Source: Bacteroidales bacterium (GTDB taxonomy: Bacteria > Bacteroidota > Bacteroidia > Bacteroidales > Muribaculaceae). From it: 64,000 nucleotides of DNA. The position numbers were made by a program, and so were the translations under genes. The notes beneath the pieces are model-generated. The model saw nothing but the letters and a program-made list of their open reading frames with translations. It did no database searches and had not been told where the DNA came from. Shown piece by piece: positions 43,251-52,951 of the stretch (positions are counted from its first letter, which is position 1; the number at the start of each line of letters is the position of its first letter). The DNA is taken from assembly GCA_003150235.1 (NCBI GenBank), contig QAMW01000033.1, forward strand, positions 184,768 through 248,767, in the 5' to 3' direction.

Positions 43251-45689
43251 CTACGCGTTATACTCTAAGAGGGTGAGGGGGTTGGCGACTTTTTCGGGGA
43301 GGAGGGCAATATCCATTACTTCAAGCACTGTGTTGACGTAGTGGAATGTAAGTCCTGCTACATAGATGGAATCAATGTCGGCGATATCCTTCTTGTTTTC
43401 GGCGGAAAGGATGATGTCGGTGATGCCGGCACGTTTTGCCGCCAGAATCTTTTCCTTTATTCCACCAACCGGCAGCACCTTTCCGCGCAGTGTAATCTCA
43501 CCGGTCATGGCGAGGCGCGGGCGTATCCTGCGCTGAGTGAATGCCGAGGCTATGGATGTAGCCATGGTGATACCCGCCGACGGCCCATCTTTAGGAATGG
43601 CACCTTCCGGCACATGAAGATGGAGCTGATATTTCTCGAACACCTCTTCCGGAATACCTAATTCCGCAGCATGGCTCTTGACATACTGAAATGCAATCGC
43701 CGCCGACTCTTTCATTACATTACCGAGATTACCGGTAAGCGTAAGCTTGTCGCCCTTTATCTTTGAGAGCGATGACTCGATGAAAAGAATCTCGCCGCCG
43801 ACGGCAGTCCACGCAAGCCCCGTGACAACACCGGCAAACTCATTGCCCTCATAACGGTCCTTGCTGAATCGCTCAACCCCGAGAAATTCCTTCAGATGCT
43901 TCGGGCAAATCTTAGCGGGAACCTTCTTGCCGAGCATTTTTGCCAGAATCACTTTGCGCACGATAGTGGAGAGTTCCTTTTCAAGCTGACGCACTCCGCT
44001 CTCCGAAGTATATTTCTCGACAATCTCTGCTATCGCTTCCGGAGTGACGTTGACATCCTTCGGTTTCAGATTATTTTCCTTTCGCAAGGTCGGAAGAATA
44101 TGACGCACGGCAATCTCGACCTTCTCTTCAAGAAGGTATCCGGCGAGATTTATTATCTCCATACGGTCAAGAAGGGGCTGTGACAGAGTCGACAGCGTAT
44201 TTGCAGTGGCAATGAAAAGCACCTTTGACAGGTCGTAGTCCACATCTATATAGTTGTCATGGAAACGACAGTTCTGCTCCGGGTCGAGCACCTCCAGCAA
44301 CGCCGCCGAAGGATCACCCTTGAAATCGCTGCCTATCTTGTCAACCTCATCAAGAAGCAACACCGGATTGGAATCGCCCGCGCGCTTTATGGCATCGATT
44401 ATACGACCGGGCATCGCACCGATATACGTGCGTCGGTGACCGCGTATCTCAGCCTCGTCATGCAGACCGCCAAGCGACACCCTCTGGTAAGAACGACCGA
44501 GAGCGGCTGCAATCGACTTTCCAAGCGATGTCTTCCCCACTCCCGGAGGACCGACAAGACAGAGGATCGGAGCCTTACCGCCGGGATTGTTCATAAGCAC
44601 CGCAATCTGCTCCAATATACGTTCCTTTACCTTTGAAAGTCCGTAGTGATCCACGTCAAGAGTCTTTCTTGCCAGTTCAAGGTCGGTGTTAAGTTCGGAA
44701 TATTTCAGCCACGGAAGGTCAAGAAGAGCCTCCAGATAGCTATATTGCACGGCATAATCGGGGCTTTGCGGATTCAGCCTGCCAAGTTTGTCAAGCTCCT
44801 TGTCAAACACCTTTTTAGCCGCCTCGCTGAACGCCACCTCCTCAGAGCGCTTACGCAGAGCCTCGCGGTCGTCATCGGAGTCGCCGTAAAGTTCCTGACG
44901 TATCGCCTCCATCTGCTGATGAAGGAAAGCCTGGCGTTGATTCTGCTCAAAATTCTCGCGGGCTATCGACTGGATTTTCTGTGTCACCTGCTGCATACGC
45001 TCAAACTCGGTAAGTTCGAGAAGGAGCATACGCGCGCGTTCCTTTACAGAGTTTTCCATCAACAACGCACCTTTCTTCTCCGATGAAATCGGAGCCTGGC
45101 TACACACAAGATTAATCATTCCCACCGGCTCGGGATAATTCTGCACATTGTGGGCAAAATCCTGCGCGCCATCGATATTTTCGAGCAACTTGAGGGTCGT
45201 TTCCTTGACCGCCTTCACGATAGCCGCAAATGTCTTGTCGTTGCTACGCGGCTTCTGCTCTTTTATCAGCTCCACACGCGCCATAAGGATATTGGCGGAA
45301 GAAGCTGCTTCCGACTCGCCCAAAATATGAAACTTGTCACGGGCACGTATGAGAGCCGTATGCTGCCCGTCGGGAAGATCGAAAATCTTCAGCACGTCGG
45401 CAACAACACCAAACTGCTGGAGATTGTCAATCCGGGGATTTTCATTCTCCGGGTCGAGCTGGCATACCACCCCGAGAGGCTCACCTTTTTCAAAAGCCTC
45501 CCGCGCCACCTGCAGCGACTGTTCCCTGACAAGCGACAAAGGGGTCGCAACAGTAGGAAAAAGCACGAGATTACGTGTCGGCAACAGAGGTAAAGCCTCC
45601 GTATCAGGCCGGGCATTAAACGTGTCGGGGTTTATTTCAATTTGTCCTAAAGATATTATACGCGGATTATCGTTGTCTGAATTAGTCAT
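43251..45689 (-). CDS. lon: ATP-dependent protease Lon
   Basis: An 812-residue cytoplasmic protease for misfolded and regulatory proteins. N-terminal LonN domain (LPLLPTRNLVLFPTVATPL), AAA+ domain with Walker A GPPGVGKTS and Walker B LLLDEVDKIG, and C-terminal peptidase domain with the Ser in PKDGPSAGITMATS and the Lys in GGIKEKILAAKRAG. The stop codon and last two codons lie on the edge of a repeat unit (ACGCGTAG). Single gene; an upstream heat-shock element could not be identified. Confidence 0.97.
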   Translation of the reverse strand: MTNSDNDNPRIISLGQIEINPDTFNARPDTEALPLLPTRNLVLFPTVATPLSLVREQSLQVAREAFEKGEPLGVVCQLDPENENPRIDNLQQFGVVADVLKIFDLPDGQHTALIRARDKFHILGESEAASSANILMARVELIKEQKPRSNDKTFAAIVKAVKETTLKLLENIDGAQDFAHNVQNYPEPVGMINLVCSQAPISSEKKGALLMENSVKERARMLLLELTEFERMQQVTQKIQSIARENFEQNQRQAFLHQQMEAIRQELYGDSDDDREALRKRSEEVAFSEAAKKVFDKELDKLGRLNPQSPDYAVQYSYLEALLDLPWLKYSELNTDLELARKTLDVDHYGLSKVKERILEQIAVLMNNPGGKAPILCLVGPPGVGKTSLGKSIAAALGRSYQRVSLGGLHDEAEIRGHRRTYIGAMPGRIIDAIKRAGDSNPVLLLDEVDKIGSDFKGDPSAALLEVLDPEQNCRFHDNYIDVDYDLSKVLFIATANTLSTLSQPLLDRMEIINLAGYLLEEKVEIAVRHILPTLRKENNLKPKDVNVTPEAIAEIVEKYTSESGVRQLEKELSTIVRKVILAKMLGKKVPAKICPKHLKEFLGVERFSKDRYEGNEFAGVVTGLAWTAVGGEILFIESSLSKIKGDKLTLTGNLGNVMKESAAIAFQYVKSHAAELGIPEEVFEKYQLHLHVPEGAIPKDGPSAGITMATSIASAFTQRRIRPRLAMTGEITLRGKVLPVGGIKEKILAAKRAGITDIILSAENKKDIADIDSIYVAGLTFHYVNTVLEVMDIALLPEKVANPLTLLEYNA

Positions 45690-45743
45690 CGGAATAAATG
45701 ATATTATCTACATCCCACAATAGCAAAAGCCGTGCCAAAAGCG

Positions 45744-47048
45744 TCAGAGCGACATCAGATATTTCTTGAATGCCGGGAACTGCGCGTTCATCTTCACAGT
45801 CTCCTTCTTTCCCTTCATGAAAGCGGCAAGCCTGTGAGGCACCTCCACTTCTTTTCCTATTATAGCCTCAACAGTATCCTTAAACTTGGCGGGATGCGCC
45901 GTCTCAAGGAAGATGCCGGTCTCACCCGGCTTCAGGTACTCCGCAAGCGCACGATACGCCACCGCCCCATGAGGGTCTAGCAGATAGCCGGTACGGTCGT
46001 ATGTATCCTTAAGGGTAGCCTTAATCTGATCATCATCATAGGTGCAACCGCTTATCTCGGCGCATATCGCATCATGGGAGTTGCCGTAAAGGTCAAGGAT
46101 ACGGGCAAAATTGGAGGGGTCGCCCACATCCATCGCGTTAGCTATCGTGGCAACCGACTTGCGCGGATGATACTCCCCTGTGATGAGATATTCGTAAAAC
46201 ACATTATTACGGTTATTTGCCGCGATAAACCGCTTTATCGGCAATCCCATGCGCTTGCCGATAAGCCCGGCACAAATATTACCGAAATTGCCGCTTGGCA
46301 CAGCCACAACCACATTATCCACCTTCTCTCCCATACGCAAAAGCTGCGCGTAAGCATGGAAATAGTAGAACATCTGAGGAATGAAGCGCGCAACATTTAT
46401 GGAATTTGCCGAAGTAAGTTTCATTTTCTCATTCAGGTCCTTGTCCATGAAAGCCGACTTCACGAGAGCCTGACAATCATCAAATGTCCCGTCGACCTCA
46501 ATGGCGGTGATATTGGCACCGAGGGTAGTAAACTGCGCTTCCTGTATCTTGCTCACCTTGTCTTTGGGATAAAGCACGAACACCTTCACCCCCGGGACAT
46601 TAAGGAATCCGTTAGCGACCGCACTTCCGGTATCACCGGAAGTAGCCACGAGCACATTCACGTCGCCCCTGCCGGCTGCCGAATTGAAATGTCCGAGAAG
46701 ACGCGCCATGAATCGTGCGCCGACATCCTTGAAGGCAAGCGTGGGACCATGAAACAATTCGAGCGAATAACGGTGGTCATCAACCTTAACCAGCGGGATA
46801 TCGAAATTAAGAGTATCATTGACGATGGTTTTCAATGTCTCCGAGTCAATATCCTCGCCGAAAAGCGTATTGGCAACCACATAAGCGATGTCGGTAAGCG
46901 ACATTTCCCCTATGTGATTAAAAAAAGCCTTTGGGATAGTGGCTATACGTTCAGGCATATACAAACCGCGGTCAGGCGCGAGTCCGCGCACGACAGCATC
47001 ACCAAGAGTAGTAGATTCCGATTTACGGTTAGTGCTATAATATCTCAT
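45744..47048 (-). CDS. thrC: Threonine synthase
   Basis: A PLP enzyme that turns O-phosphohomoserine into threonine. The 434 residues show the N-terminal YYSTNRKSESTTLGDAV, the PLP-binding Lys in GPTLAFKDVGARF, and the phosphate-cup SGDTGSAVANGF, as in the longer bacterial type. It is the last gene of the thr operon, 4 bases after the phosphoglycerate-mutase-like gene. Confidence 0.96.
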   Translation of the reverse strand: MRYYSTNRKSESTTLGDAVVRGLAPDRGLYMPERIATIPKAFFNHIGEMSLTDIAYVVANTLFGEDIDSETLKTIVNDTLNFDIPLVKVDDHRYSLELFHGPTLAFKDVGARFMARLLGHFNSAAGRGDVNVLVATSGDTGSAVANGFLNVPGVKVFVLYPKDKVSKIQEAQFTTLGANITAIEVDGTFDDCQALVKSAFMDKDLNEKMKLTSANSINVARFIPQMFYYFHAYAQLLRMGEKVDNVVVAVPSGNFGNICAGLIGKRMGLPIKRFIAANNRNNVFYEYLITGEYHPRKSVATIANAMDVGDPSNFARILDLYGNSHDAICAEISGCTYDDDQIKATLKDTYDRTGYLLDPHGAVAYRALAEYLKPGETGIFLETAHPAKFKDTVEAIIGKEVEVPHRLAAFMKGKKETVKMNAQFPAFKKYLMSL

Positions 47049-47052
47049 CGTA

Positions 47053-48261
47053 TCATTTCATTAACAGGTTCATAAATTCATCGCCGGCAACTGTGCCGTA
47101 TGCACCGTGTGCCACGCTTTTTTCCGAGAAAACGGTTACACCGTCGGGAGTAACCCCCGGCTTATATATAAGGAACGGCACAGGGTCGGAAGTATGTGTA
47201 CGCAGATGACAGGGCGTAGGATGGTCGGGCAACACGGCGATTGCCAACGGCTCGTCAAGCGAGTCGGAATAGCGGACAATCGGCGCGAGTAAGCGGCTGT
47301 CAAGATACTCGATTGTGCGCTTTTTCAACTTGACATCGCCTTCATGTCCCGCCTCATCGCTTGCCTCTACATGTAGAAACACAAAATCGGCACCGTCACG
47401 CAACGCGTCGATAGCCGCCTGCGCCTTTCCCTCGTAATTAGTGTCATACAAACCGGTGGCACCTTCCACCGTCACAGGGCGCAATCCGGCATACACCCCG
47501 ATACCGAATATAAGGTCGACAGCCGAAATCACCACGCCATCCTTTATCGGAAACCGCTCCGACAGAGGCTCCATCGACGGGCGATAACCCGGCGACCAGG
47601 GCCAGATACTGTTTGCCGGGTCTTTCCCCTCGGCTATACGCTTCAGGTTGACAGGATGAGACGCAAGTATCTCCTGCGAGCGGAGGATAAGGTCATTCAC
47701 AAGCGATGCGGTAGCCTCAGCCTCCGGTAATTCCGCCTTCACCATCACATCGGCAAAGGGCGTACCCGGCACATCATGAGGCGGCGTACATGCTATGTGC
47801 TTGTCGCCACCCTTTATCATAAGCAGATGACGGTAAGACACTCCGGGATGAAACTCGACGATATCATTTCCCAGCTCCTTCTGAAGGGTCGCGATAAGCG
47901 CGGCAGCCTCTTCGGAGGATATGTGTCCGCCCGAATGATTCTTTATCTTTCCATCGGCGACGGTAATAAGATTACACCTCATAGCCATCACACCGTCAGG
48001 GACATCCACCCCCATGCTCGCCGCCTCCAGCACTCCCCTGCCCTCAAACGCCTTTGTAACGTCATATCCGAGCACGGTCATGTTGGCGACCTCGCTTCCG
48101 GGATGAAAACCTTGCGGAACGGTGGTGAAACGCCCTGTGCGCCCTTCACGCGCCAGACGGTCCATGACAGGAGTGTCGGCAGCCTCAAGCGGAGTCACGC
48201 CGCCAAGCTCGTCAACAGGCTCGTCAGCCATTCCGTCGCCTAATACTATCACATATTTCAT
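47053..48261 (-). CDS. Cofactor-independent phosphoglycerate-mutase-like protein, probable homoserine kinase
   Basis: A 402-residue member of the archaeal-type apgM family (COG3635). The metal site is seen in VLGDGMADEP, the nucleophile Ser in FHPGSEVANMTVLGYD, and later metal ligands in HVEASDEAGHEGD and LPDHPTP. Relatives act as phosphoglycerate mutases, but the gene lies between thrA and thrC with tiny gaps and no GHMP homoserine kinase is present. A true gpmI is at 4.5 kb. I recall related Bacteroides proteins being assigned as homoserine kinases, so that role is the better inference. Confidence 0.85.
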   Translation of the reverse strand: MKYVIVLGDGMADEPVDELGGVTPLEAADTPVMDRLAREGRTGRFTTVPQGFHPGSEVANMTVLGYDVTKAFEGRGVLEAASMGVDVPDGVMAMRCNLITVADGKIKNHSGGHISSEEAAALIATLQKELGNDIVEFHPGVSYRHLLMIKGGDKHIACTPPHDVPGTPFADVMVKAELPEAEATASLVNDLILRSQEILASHPVNLKRIAEGKDPANSIWPWSPGYRPSMEPLSERFPIKDGVVISAVDLIFGIGVYAGLRPVTVEGATGLYDTNYEGKAQAAIDALRDGADFVFLHVEASDEAGHEGDVKLKKRTIEYLDSRLLAPIVRYSDSLDEPLAIAVLPDHPTPCHLRTHTSDPVPFLIYKPGVTPDGVTVFSEKSVAHGAYGTVAGDEFMNLLMK

Positions 48262-48294
48262 AGATATTCAACTTTAATTCAAAAAAACACGCCG

Positions 48295-50730
48295 TCAACG
48301 GATATTGGCGATACCTATAATATCGGAGAACACTCCGGCAGCAGTCACCTCGGCACCCGCGCCATACCCCTTGATAACCATAGGGTATTCATTGTATCGC
48401 TCCGTGGTAATCAATATCACGTTGTTGCTTCCTTCAAGATGATAGAAAGGATGTACAGAGTCGACCTTCTGCAGCCCGACACTCGTGACGCCATTGTCAA
48501 GACGCGCCACAAACCGGAAATGCTCACCCGCTTTCTCAGCCTCAGCCCGCTGACGCTCAAAATCGCCGTCAAGTCCGGTTATGTCACGATAAAAATCGTC
48601 AAGTGACCCGCTGAAATATTTGTCGGGTATAAAGAGCGACGCTTTCACATCTTCCTGCTCGACCTTATATCCCGCCTCACGGGCAAGAATGACAAGTTTG
48701 CGTATGACATCCTTTCCGCTAAGGTCGGTACGCGGGTCGGGTTCGCTATAGCCTGCCTCCTGCGACATCTTTATGGCACGGCTCATCGGCACGTCACGGC
48801 TCAACACATTAAATATATAGTTGAGCGTACCGCTCACCACAGCCTCAATCTTCAGTATGCGGTCGCCGGAGTTGATAAGATTATTTATTGTATTTATGAT
48901 AGGCAACCCCGCACCGACATTTGTCTCAAAGAGAAACTTGACATCTTTCTTACGGGTGATATGCTTTAACCTCGCGTAATCCTCGTATTTGCCTGAGGCG
49001 GCAATCTTGTTAGCCGCCACGACATTAATATTATGGTCGAGAAGGTCGGCATAAAGCGCGGCAATATCCGGACTCGAAGTGCAATCGACAAACACGGAAT
49101 TGAATATGTTCATCCCGATAACCCCGTTGCGTATATTTTCGGGAGTAGCAACAATGTCGGATGCCTCCAGACGCTCATTATAATTCTCAGTGTCTATTCC
49201 GTCGCGGTCAAACACGCATTTGCGCGAGTTGGCAATACCAACGAGACGAAGCCTCAGCGCCTTGTTTTCAAGAAGATTTTCCTGCTGGGCATGAATCTGC
49301 GACAAAAGCTTGCCGCCTACGTTTCCTATTCCGACAACAAACAGGTTTAAGACCTGAGTGTCAGACAAGAAAAAACTGTCATGTATAACATTCAGCGCCT
49401 TGCGCAGATTGTTATGCTCGATTACAAACGAAATGTTAGTCTCGGAAGCACCCTGCGCACACGCGATGACGCTTATACCGTTTCGACCGAGAGTATTGAA
49501 AAGCTTGCCGGCGATACCGGTGGTATGCTTCATGTTCTCACCCACAATGGCCACGGTGGCGAGATTAGGCTCGGCGATGATATCGCTCAGCGAGCCCGCC
49601 TGGAGTTCCGGGGCAAACTGCTCTCGTAGCACCTCAATCGCATGGTCGGCATCGGCATTGCGCACGGCAAAGGAAGTATTGTTCTCACTCGCAGCCTGGC
49701 TGACAAGGAACACCGATATGCCGTTTTTGGCAAGAGTGTTGAAGATACGTGAGTTGATACCGATTACACCCACCATACCAAGTCCCTGAACGGTAATAAG
49801 ACAGGTATCGTTGATTGACGAAATACCCTTGATCGCCTTTCCTTCGGGCGACGGATGCTGCTCGCTGATGCAGGTGCCGGGAGCTTCCGGATTAAATGTG
49901 TTTTTAATCCAGATAGGTATGTTTTTGTGGAATACGGGGTAAATCGTAGGCGGATAAATCACCTTCGCACCGAAATTGCAAAGTTCCATCGCCTCGGTAA
50001 ACGACAGGTGGTCGATGACAAGGGCGCCGTTGATTACCCTCGGGTCGGCGGTCATGAAGCCGTCGACATCGGTCCATATCTCCAGCACTGCAGCATCGAG
50101 CGCGGCGGCAAGGATAGCGGCAGTATAGTCGGAGCCGCCACGACCGAGATTCGTGACATTGCCGTCACGGTCACTCGCGATAAAGCCCGGCACGAGCGCG
50201 ACCTTGAATTTCAAGTCGTCAAACACCTCGTGGACACGCCTCTGAGTGGATTCATTGTCAAGCACATGCTTGTTCCATTGCTTCTCAGTCTTTATGAAAT
50301 TACGGCTGTCAAGATGTATGGCACCGTCTATTATGCGAGAGATTATCACCGATGACAGACGCTCGCCGTAGCTCACTATTATGTCGAGGGTGCGGTCACT
50401 GAGGTCCTTGATAAGGTTGACACCGCGATATATATTGCCTAGCTCTTCAAGCAAAGGGCTTACAATCGACTGTACATCGAGCCGGCTCTGTTCAGGCACG
50501 ATACCATCAATCACTTTATGATGGCGATCGACGATACGGGCATAGCTTTCAAGATAAGCTATGTCGCCCTGTGCTGCGAGCCGCGCCGTGTTGATAAGCT
50601 GGTCGGTGATGCCGCCAAGCGCCGACACCACGACAATGACCGGCTCAGTCTGGCTCTCGACGATAGCCTTCACATTACGAAGGCTCTCGACCGTGCCAAC
50701 CGACGTGCCGCCAAATTTCAATACTTTCAT
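48295..50730 (-). CDS. thrA: Bifunctional aspartate kinase / homoserine dehydrogenase I
   Basis: An 811-residue fusion that catalyses the first and third steps of threonine and methionine synthesis. N-terminal aspartokinase (MKVLKFGGTSVG, then NLGRGGSDYTA), two central ACT domains for feedback control (residues about 310-450), and C-terminal homoserine dehydrogenase with NAD(P) motif VVGIGNVGGKLL and the substrate segment GYSEPDPRTDLSGKDV. It starts the thr operon. A TAACTTTG box on the minus strand at 50917-50910 gives a leader of about 170 bases with the TTCAACTTTCGC palindrome; no threonine-rich leader peptide is seen. Confidence 0.97.
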   Translation of the reverse strand: MKVLKFGGTSVGTVESLRNVKAIVESQTEPVIVVVSALGGITDQLINTARLAAQGDIAYLESYARIVDRHHKVIDGIVPEQSRLDVQSIVSPLLEELGNIYRGVNLIKDLSDRTLDIIVSYGERLSSVIISRIIDGAIHLDSRNFIKTEKQWNKHVLDNESTQRRVHEVFDDLKFKVALVPGFIASDRDGNVTNLGRGGSDYTAAILAAALDAAVLEIWTDVDGFMTADPRVINGALVIDHLSFTEAMELCNFGAKVIYPPTIYPVFHKNIPIWIKNTFNPEAPGTCISEQHPSPEGKAIKGISSINDTCLITVQGLGMVGVIGINSRIFNTLAKNGISVFLVSQAASENNTSFAVRNADADHAIEVLREQFAPELQAGSLSDIIAEPNLATVAIVGENMKHTTGIAGKLFNTLGRNGISVIACAQGASETNISFVIEHNNLRKALNVIHDSFFLSDTQVLNLFVVGIGNVGGKLLSQIHAQQENLLENKALRLRLVGIANSRKCVFDRDGIDTENYNERLEASDIVATPENIRNGVIGMNIFNSVFVDCTSSPDIAALYADLLDHNINVVAANKIAASGKYEDYARLKHITRKKDVKFLFETNVGAGLPIINTINNLINSGDRILKIEAVVSGTLNYIFNVLSRDVPMSRAIKMSQEAGYSEPDPRTDLSGKDVIRKLVILAREAGYKVEQEDVKASLFIPDKYFSGSLDDFYRDITGLDGDFERQRAEAEKAGEHFRFVARLDNGVTSVGLQKVDSVHPFYHLEGSNNVILITTERYNEYPMVIKGYGAGAEVTAAGVFSDIIGIANIR

Positions 50731-50875
50731 TTCCAGTTATAATCTATTATTTAAGTTTCGCAAGCTCACTTGATGATTAATAAAGTTTAGGGTTTAAGGT
50801 TTAGGATAATCCTTTACGGGTAATTCCATTTACCTTTTAACCTTCTAATCCGTTAACCGGTTAACCTTTTAACCA

Positions 50876-50917
50876 TCAACTTTTGCAAGCGAAAGTTGAA
50901 TATTTCATGCAAAGTTA
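50876..50917 (-). promoter_or_regulatory. thr operon promoter and palindrome in the leader
   Basis: The minus-strand -7 box TAACTTTG (50917-50910) is followed by a TCAACTTTCGCTTGCAAAAGTTGA palindrome split over 50899-50876, and by TTAACC-type short repeats. The palindrome would lie near the 5' end of the transcript. Confidence 0.6.
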
Positions 50918-50968
50918 ATGCAAATCGGGATTTAAAAAAAGATATAACAGGACTAATTGTTGAAAGTA

Positions 50969-51370
50969 TCAGAATTTTCTAAATTCAATATGTGCGTAAT
51001 CCGACTCCAGCGTCATCTTGCTACCCGTGAGATACAGTATCCTGAACGTAGTGACGGTATTATCCATTCCCCACGGCTTAAGATCTTCAGCCTTGGCGTA
51101 GGGAGCTTCAAGTTTGAGCATATCATCGTCATAAATCATGTTACCGGCAATTCTCGCTCCTTTACGCTGCAGATTGAATGTGTGGAGGAAAAGGCAGTAA
51201 TATGTGGCTTCCGGGGTTTCGACTGTCCCGTCGTTATATTCGATACTCATGACCTGCCACATACCGTCAAGGTCACCGTTGATAGAGCGTTTGCGGCATG
51301 ATGTAGCCCCGACAGCAAGCAGGGAAGCCACAACGAGAATAAATATCTTACAGGTCAGTTTCATAGCCAT
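50969..51370 (-). CDS. Lipocalin-like lipoprotein
   Basis: A 133-residue lipoprotein with lipobox ATSC (Cys25) after MAMKLTCKIFILVVASLL. The mature part begins NGDLDGMWQVMSIEY, a typical lipocalin-like start in Bacteroidales, followed by a beta-rich stretch with KGARIAGNMIYDDD. Ligand unknown. It overlaps the end of the Wzi-like gene by about ten bases and is its operon partner. Confidence 0.75.
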   Translation of the reverse strand: MAMKLTCKIFILVVASLLAVGATSCRKRSINGDLDGMWQVMSIEYNDGTVETPEATYYCLFLHTFNLQRKGARIAGNMIYDDDMLKLEAPYAKAEDLKPWGMDNTVTTFRILYLTGSKMTLESDYAHIEFRKF

Positions 51371-52824
51371 CCGGTTTTTCTAATTGTCAACATAACTCCA
51401 AGACTTTTTCCGAGCAAGCCTCCGCCATCGGCACCGATGGAGAGTATGCCGGCACCGCCGGTAAACCATCGCGGATTGTAAGTCACTTCGAGAAGCCCGT
51501 TATAATTGTTTTTCACCTCGGGATAGGGAGAATCATAAGTACCCCAGTTACGAGAATAGGTCAGCAATACACGATAACCGAGTTCGGGAAGAGGCTGCCC
51601 CATGAAACCGACATGGTGGGCGATGACACGGTTGGATTCAAACGCGATGACCCCGTCACGGTTATATATCGGCGAGATAAGGAGCGGATTGCCGATTCCC
51701 ATGCCCCAATGCTGCCATCCGGTATATATGCCATGATTATAATAATTGTCACGGCCGCTCACCTGCTCCGGAATTTTCGAGTCATGATCCCAGTACACGG
51801 AACTGCTCTGGTCCTTTGTATAAAGAAACTCGTACACCAGCTGAGTCACAACGGGATTTTGCGGGAAATTCACCTCGACACCCCACAGCCCGTCGCGCCA
51901 TTCATAGTCAAACATCATTTGAGAATGATCCTCGAAATAATGGTTGTAATACACTCCCACTCCCCATTCCGGAGTAATGTCCCAGCCGATTTTGGCATTC
52001 CAGCTTCCCACATGATTACCATATATGTTGGTCTGCTCACCTATCGGCGTATCTTTTCCTCCCGCCGACGGGAAAAACACCTTTATTATATCCTTCGCCC
52101 CGTTTGGCATATTGATTACTTTCTCTCCGGTAATCGACTTGCCGCCAAATTGCGCCGCCATCTCCAGTCCGCCTTCAAACCACGCCGGAAACTTTTCCGG
52201 ATTGCCTACTTTTAAAAACAGAGCCTTGGAATGATAAAGGACATGCTCGGTACGCTTTGTACCATAGCGCGCAAACGATTTCTGCCAGCGGTCGTCGGTA
52301 AACATGCCGTAAGCTATGTAGCCTTTCACAGAGAGCCATTTGCCGGTCCAGGGCACAAACGTGTACTCCGGTATGCCGGCGCGTATCTGCGGCACCGGGC
52401 GCGCATTGCCCGAATAAAGCAGGTTTCCGCTCCCGAGCTGACGGTTGTTAACCTCATAATTGAGATTTTCCTTGCTCCCCACCATCAGTCCGAGACAACG
52501 ATATTTTATCTCGGCATAAAGCTGCTGTATAATAAACGACGAACTGAAATTATATGCTCCCGCAAGATCCACACCGGCACCCCAGGAGAAGCGTTTCTCC
52601 GGCTCTATCTCACGAAACAGCCCGGCACGTAGATAGCCGTTATTTTTCTCGACAGAGGCAAGTCCCTCGCGGTTATTGACAAGCCAGAACGGCGTGTTTT
52701 CACCGGTGCTGACACTTCCTTGCGCCTCAACCTTGTAGTAAAGTCCCTCAATAGCAACAGCTTCCGGCACACAAGCCAACAACAATAATGTGCTGAGTAG
52801 CTGCAGTTTCGTTAATACCCTCAT
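51361..52824 (-). CDS. Wzi-like capsule-assembly outer-membrane protein
   Basis: A 487-residue beta-barrel protein with signal peptide (MRVLTKLQLLSTLLLLAC...). It fits the Caps_assemb_Wzi family: FWLVNNREGLASVEKNNGYL near the start, GVDLAGAYNFSS, LMVGSKENLN, and alternating aromatic strands such as VGVYYNHYFEDHSQM. It may help anchor capsule at the cell surface, though no capsule genes are near. The ATG 52824 gives a better signal than one nine codons earlier. A TAACTTTG box on the minus strand lies at about 52852-52845. Confidence 0.85.
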   Translation of the reverse strand: MRVLTKLQLLSTLLLLACVPEAVAIEGLYYKVEAQGSVSTGENTPFWLVNNREGLASVEKNNGYLRAGLFREIEPEKRFSWGAGVDLAGAYNFSSSFIIQQLYAEIKYRCLGLMVGSKENLNYEVNNRQLGSGNLLYSGNARPVPQIRAGIPEYTFVPWTGKWLSVKGYIAYGMFTDDRWQKSFARYGTKRTEHVLYHSKALFLKVGNPEKFPAWFEGGLEMAAQFGGKSITGEKVINMPNGAKDIIKVFFPSAGGKDTPIGEQTNIYGNHVGSWNAKIGWDITPEWGVGVYYNHYFEDHSQMMFDYEWRDGLWGVEVNFPQNPVVTQLVYEFLYTKDQSSSVYWDHDSKIPEQVSGRDNYYNHGIYTGWQHWGMGIGNPLLISPIYNRDGVIAFESNRVIAHHVGFMGQPLPELGYRVLLTYSRNWGTYDSPYPEVKNNYNGLLEVTYNPRWFTGGAGILSIGADGGGLLGKSLGVMLTIRKTGWL

Positions 52825-52951
52825 AAATAATACCGTATATTTTCGATACAAAGTTACTATTTTTGTAAAAATATATTATCCCTCGTGCAACCTTTTTGCC
52901 AACTGTTGCATCTAATTGACAAACAACGCTAAAAATTAATAGTTTATTGAT

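Noticed and set aside
50731..50910. Threonine attenuator leader ahead of thrA
   Set aside because: Short frames in the leader (MVKRLTG, MELPVKDYPKP) have at most one Thr and no terminator/antiterminator pair follows.
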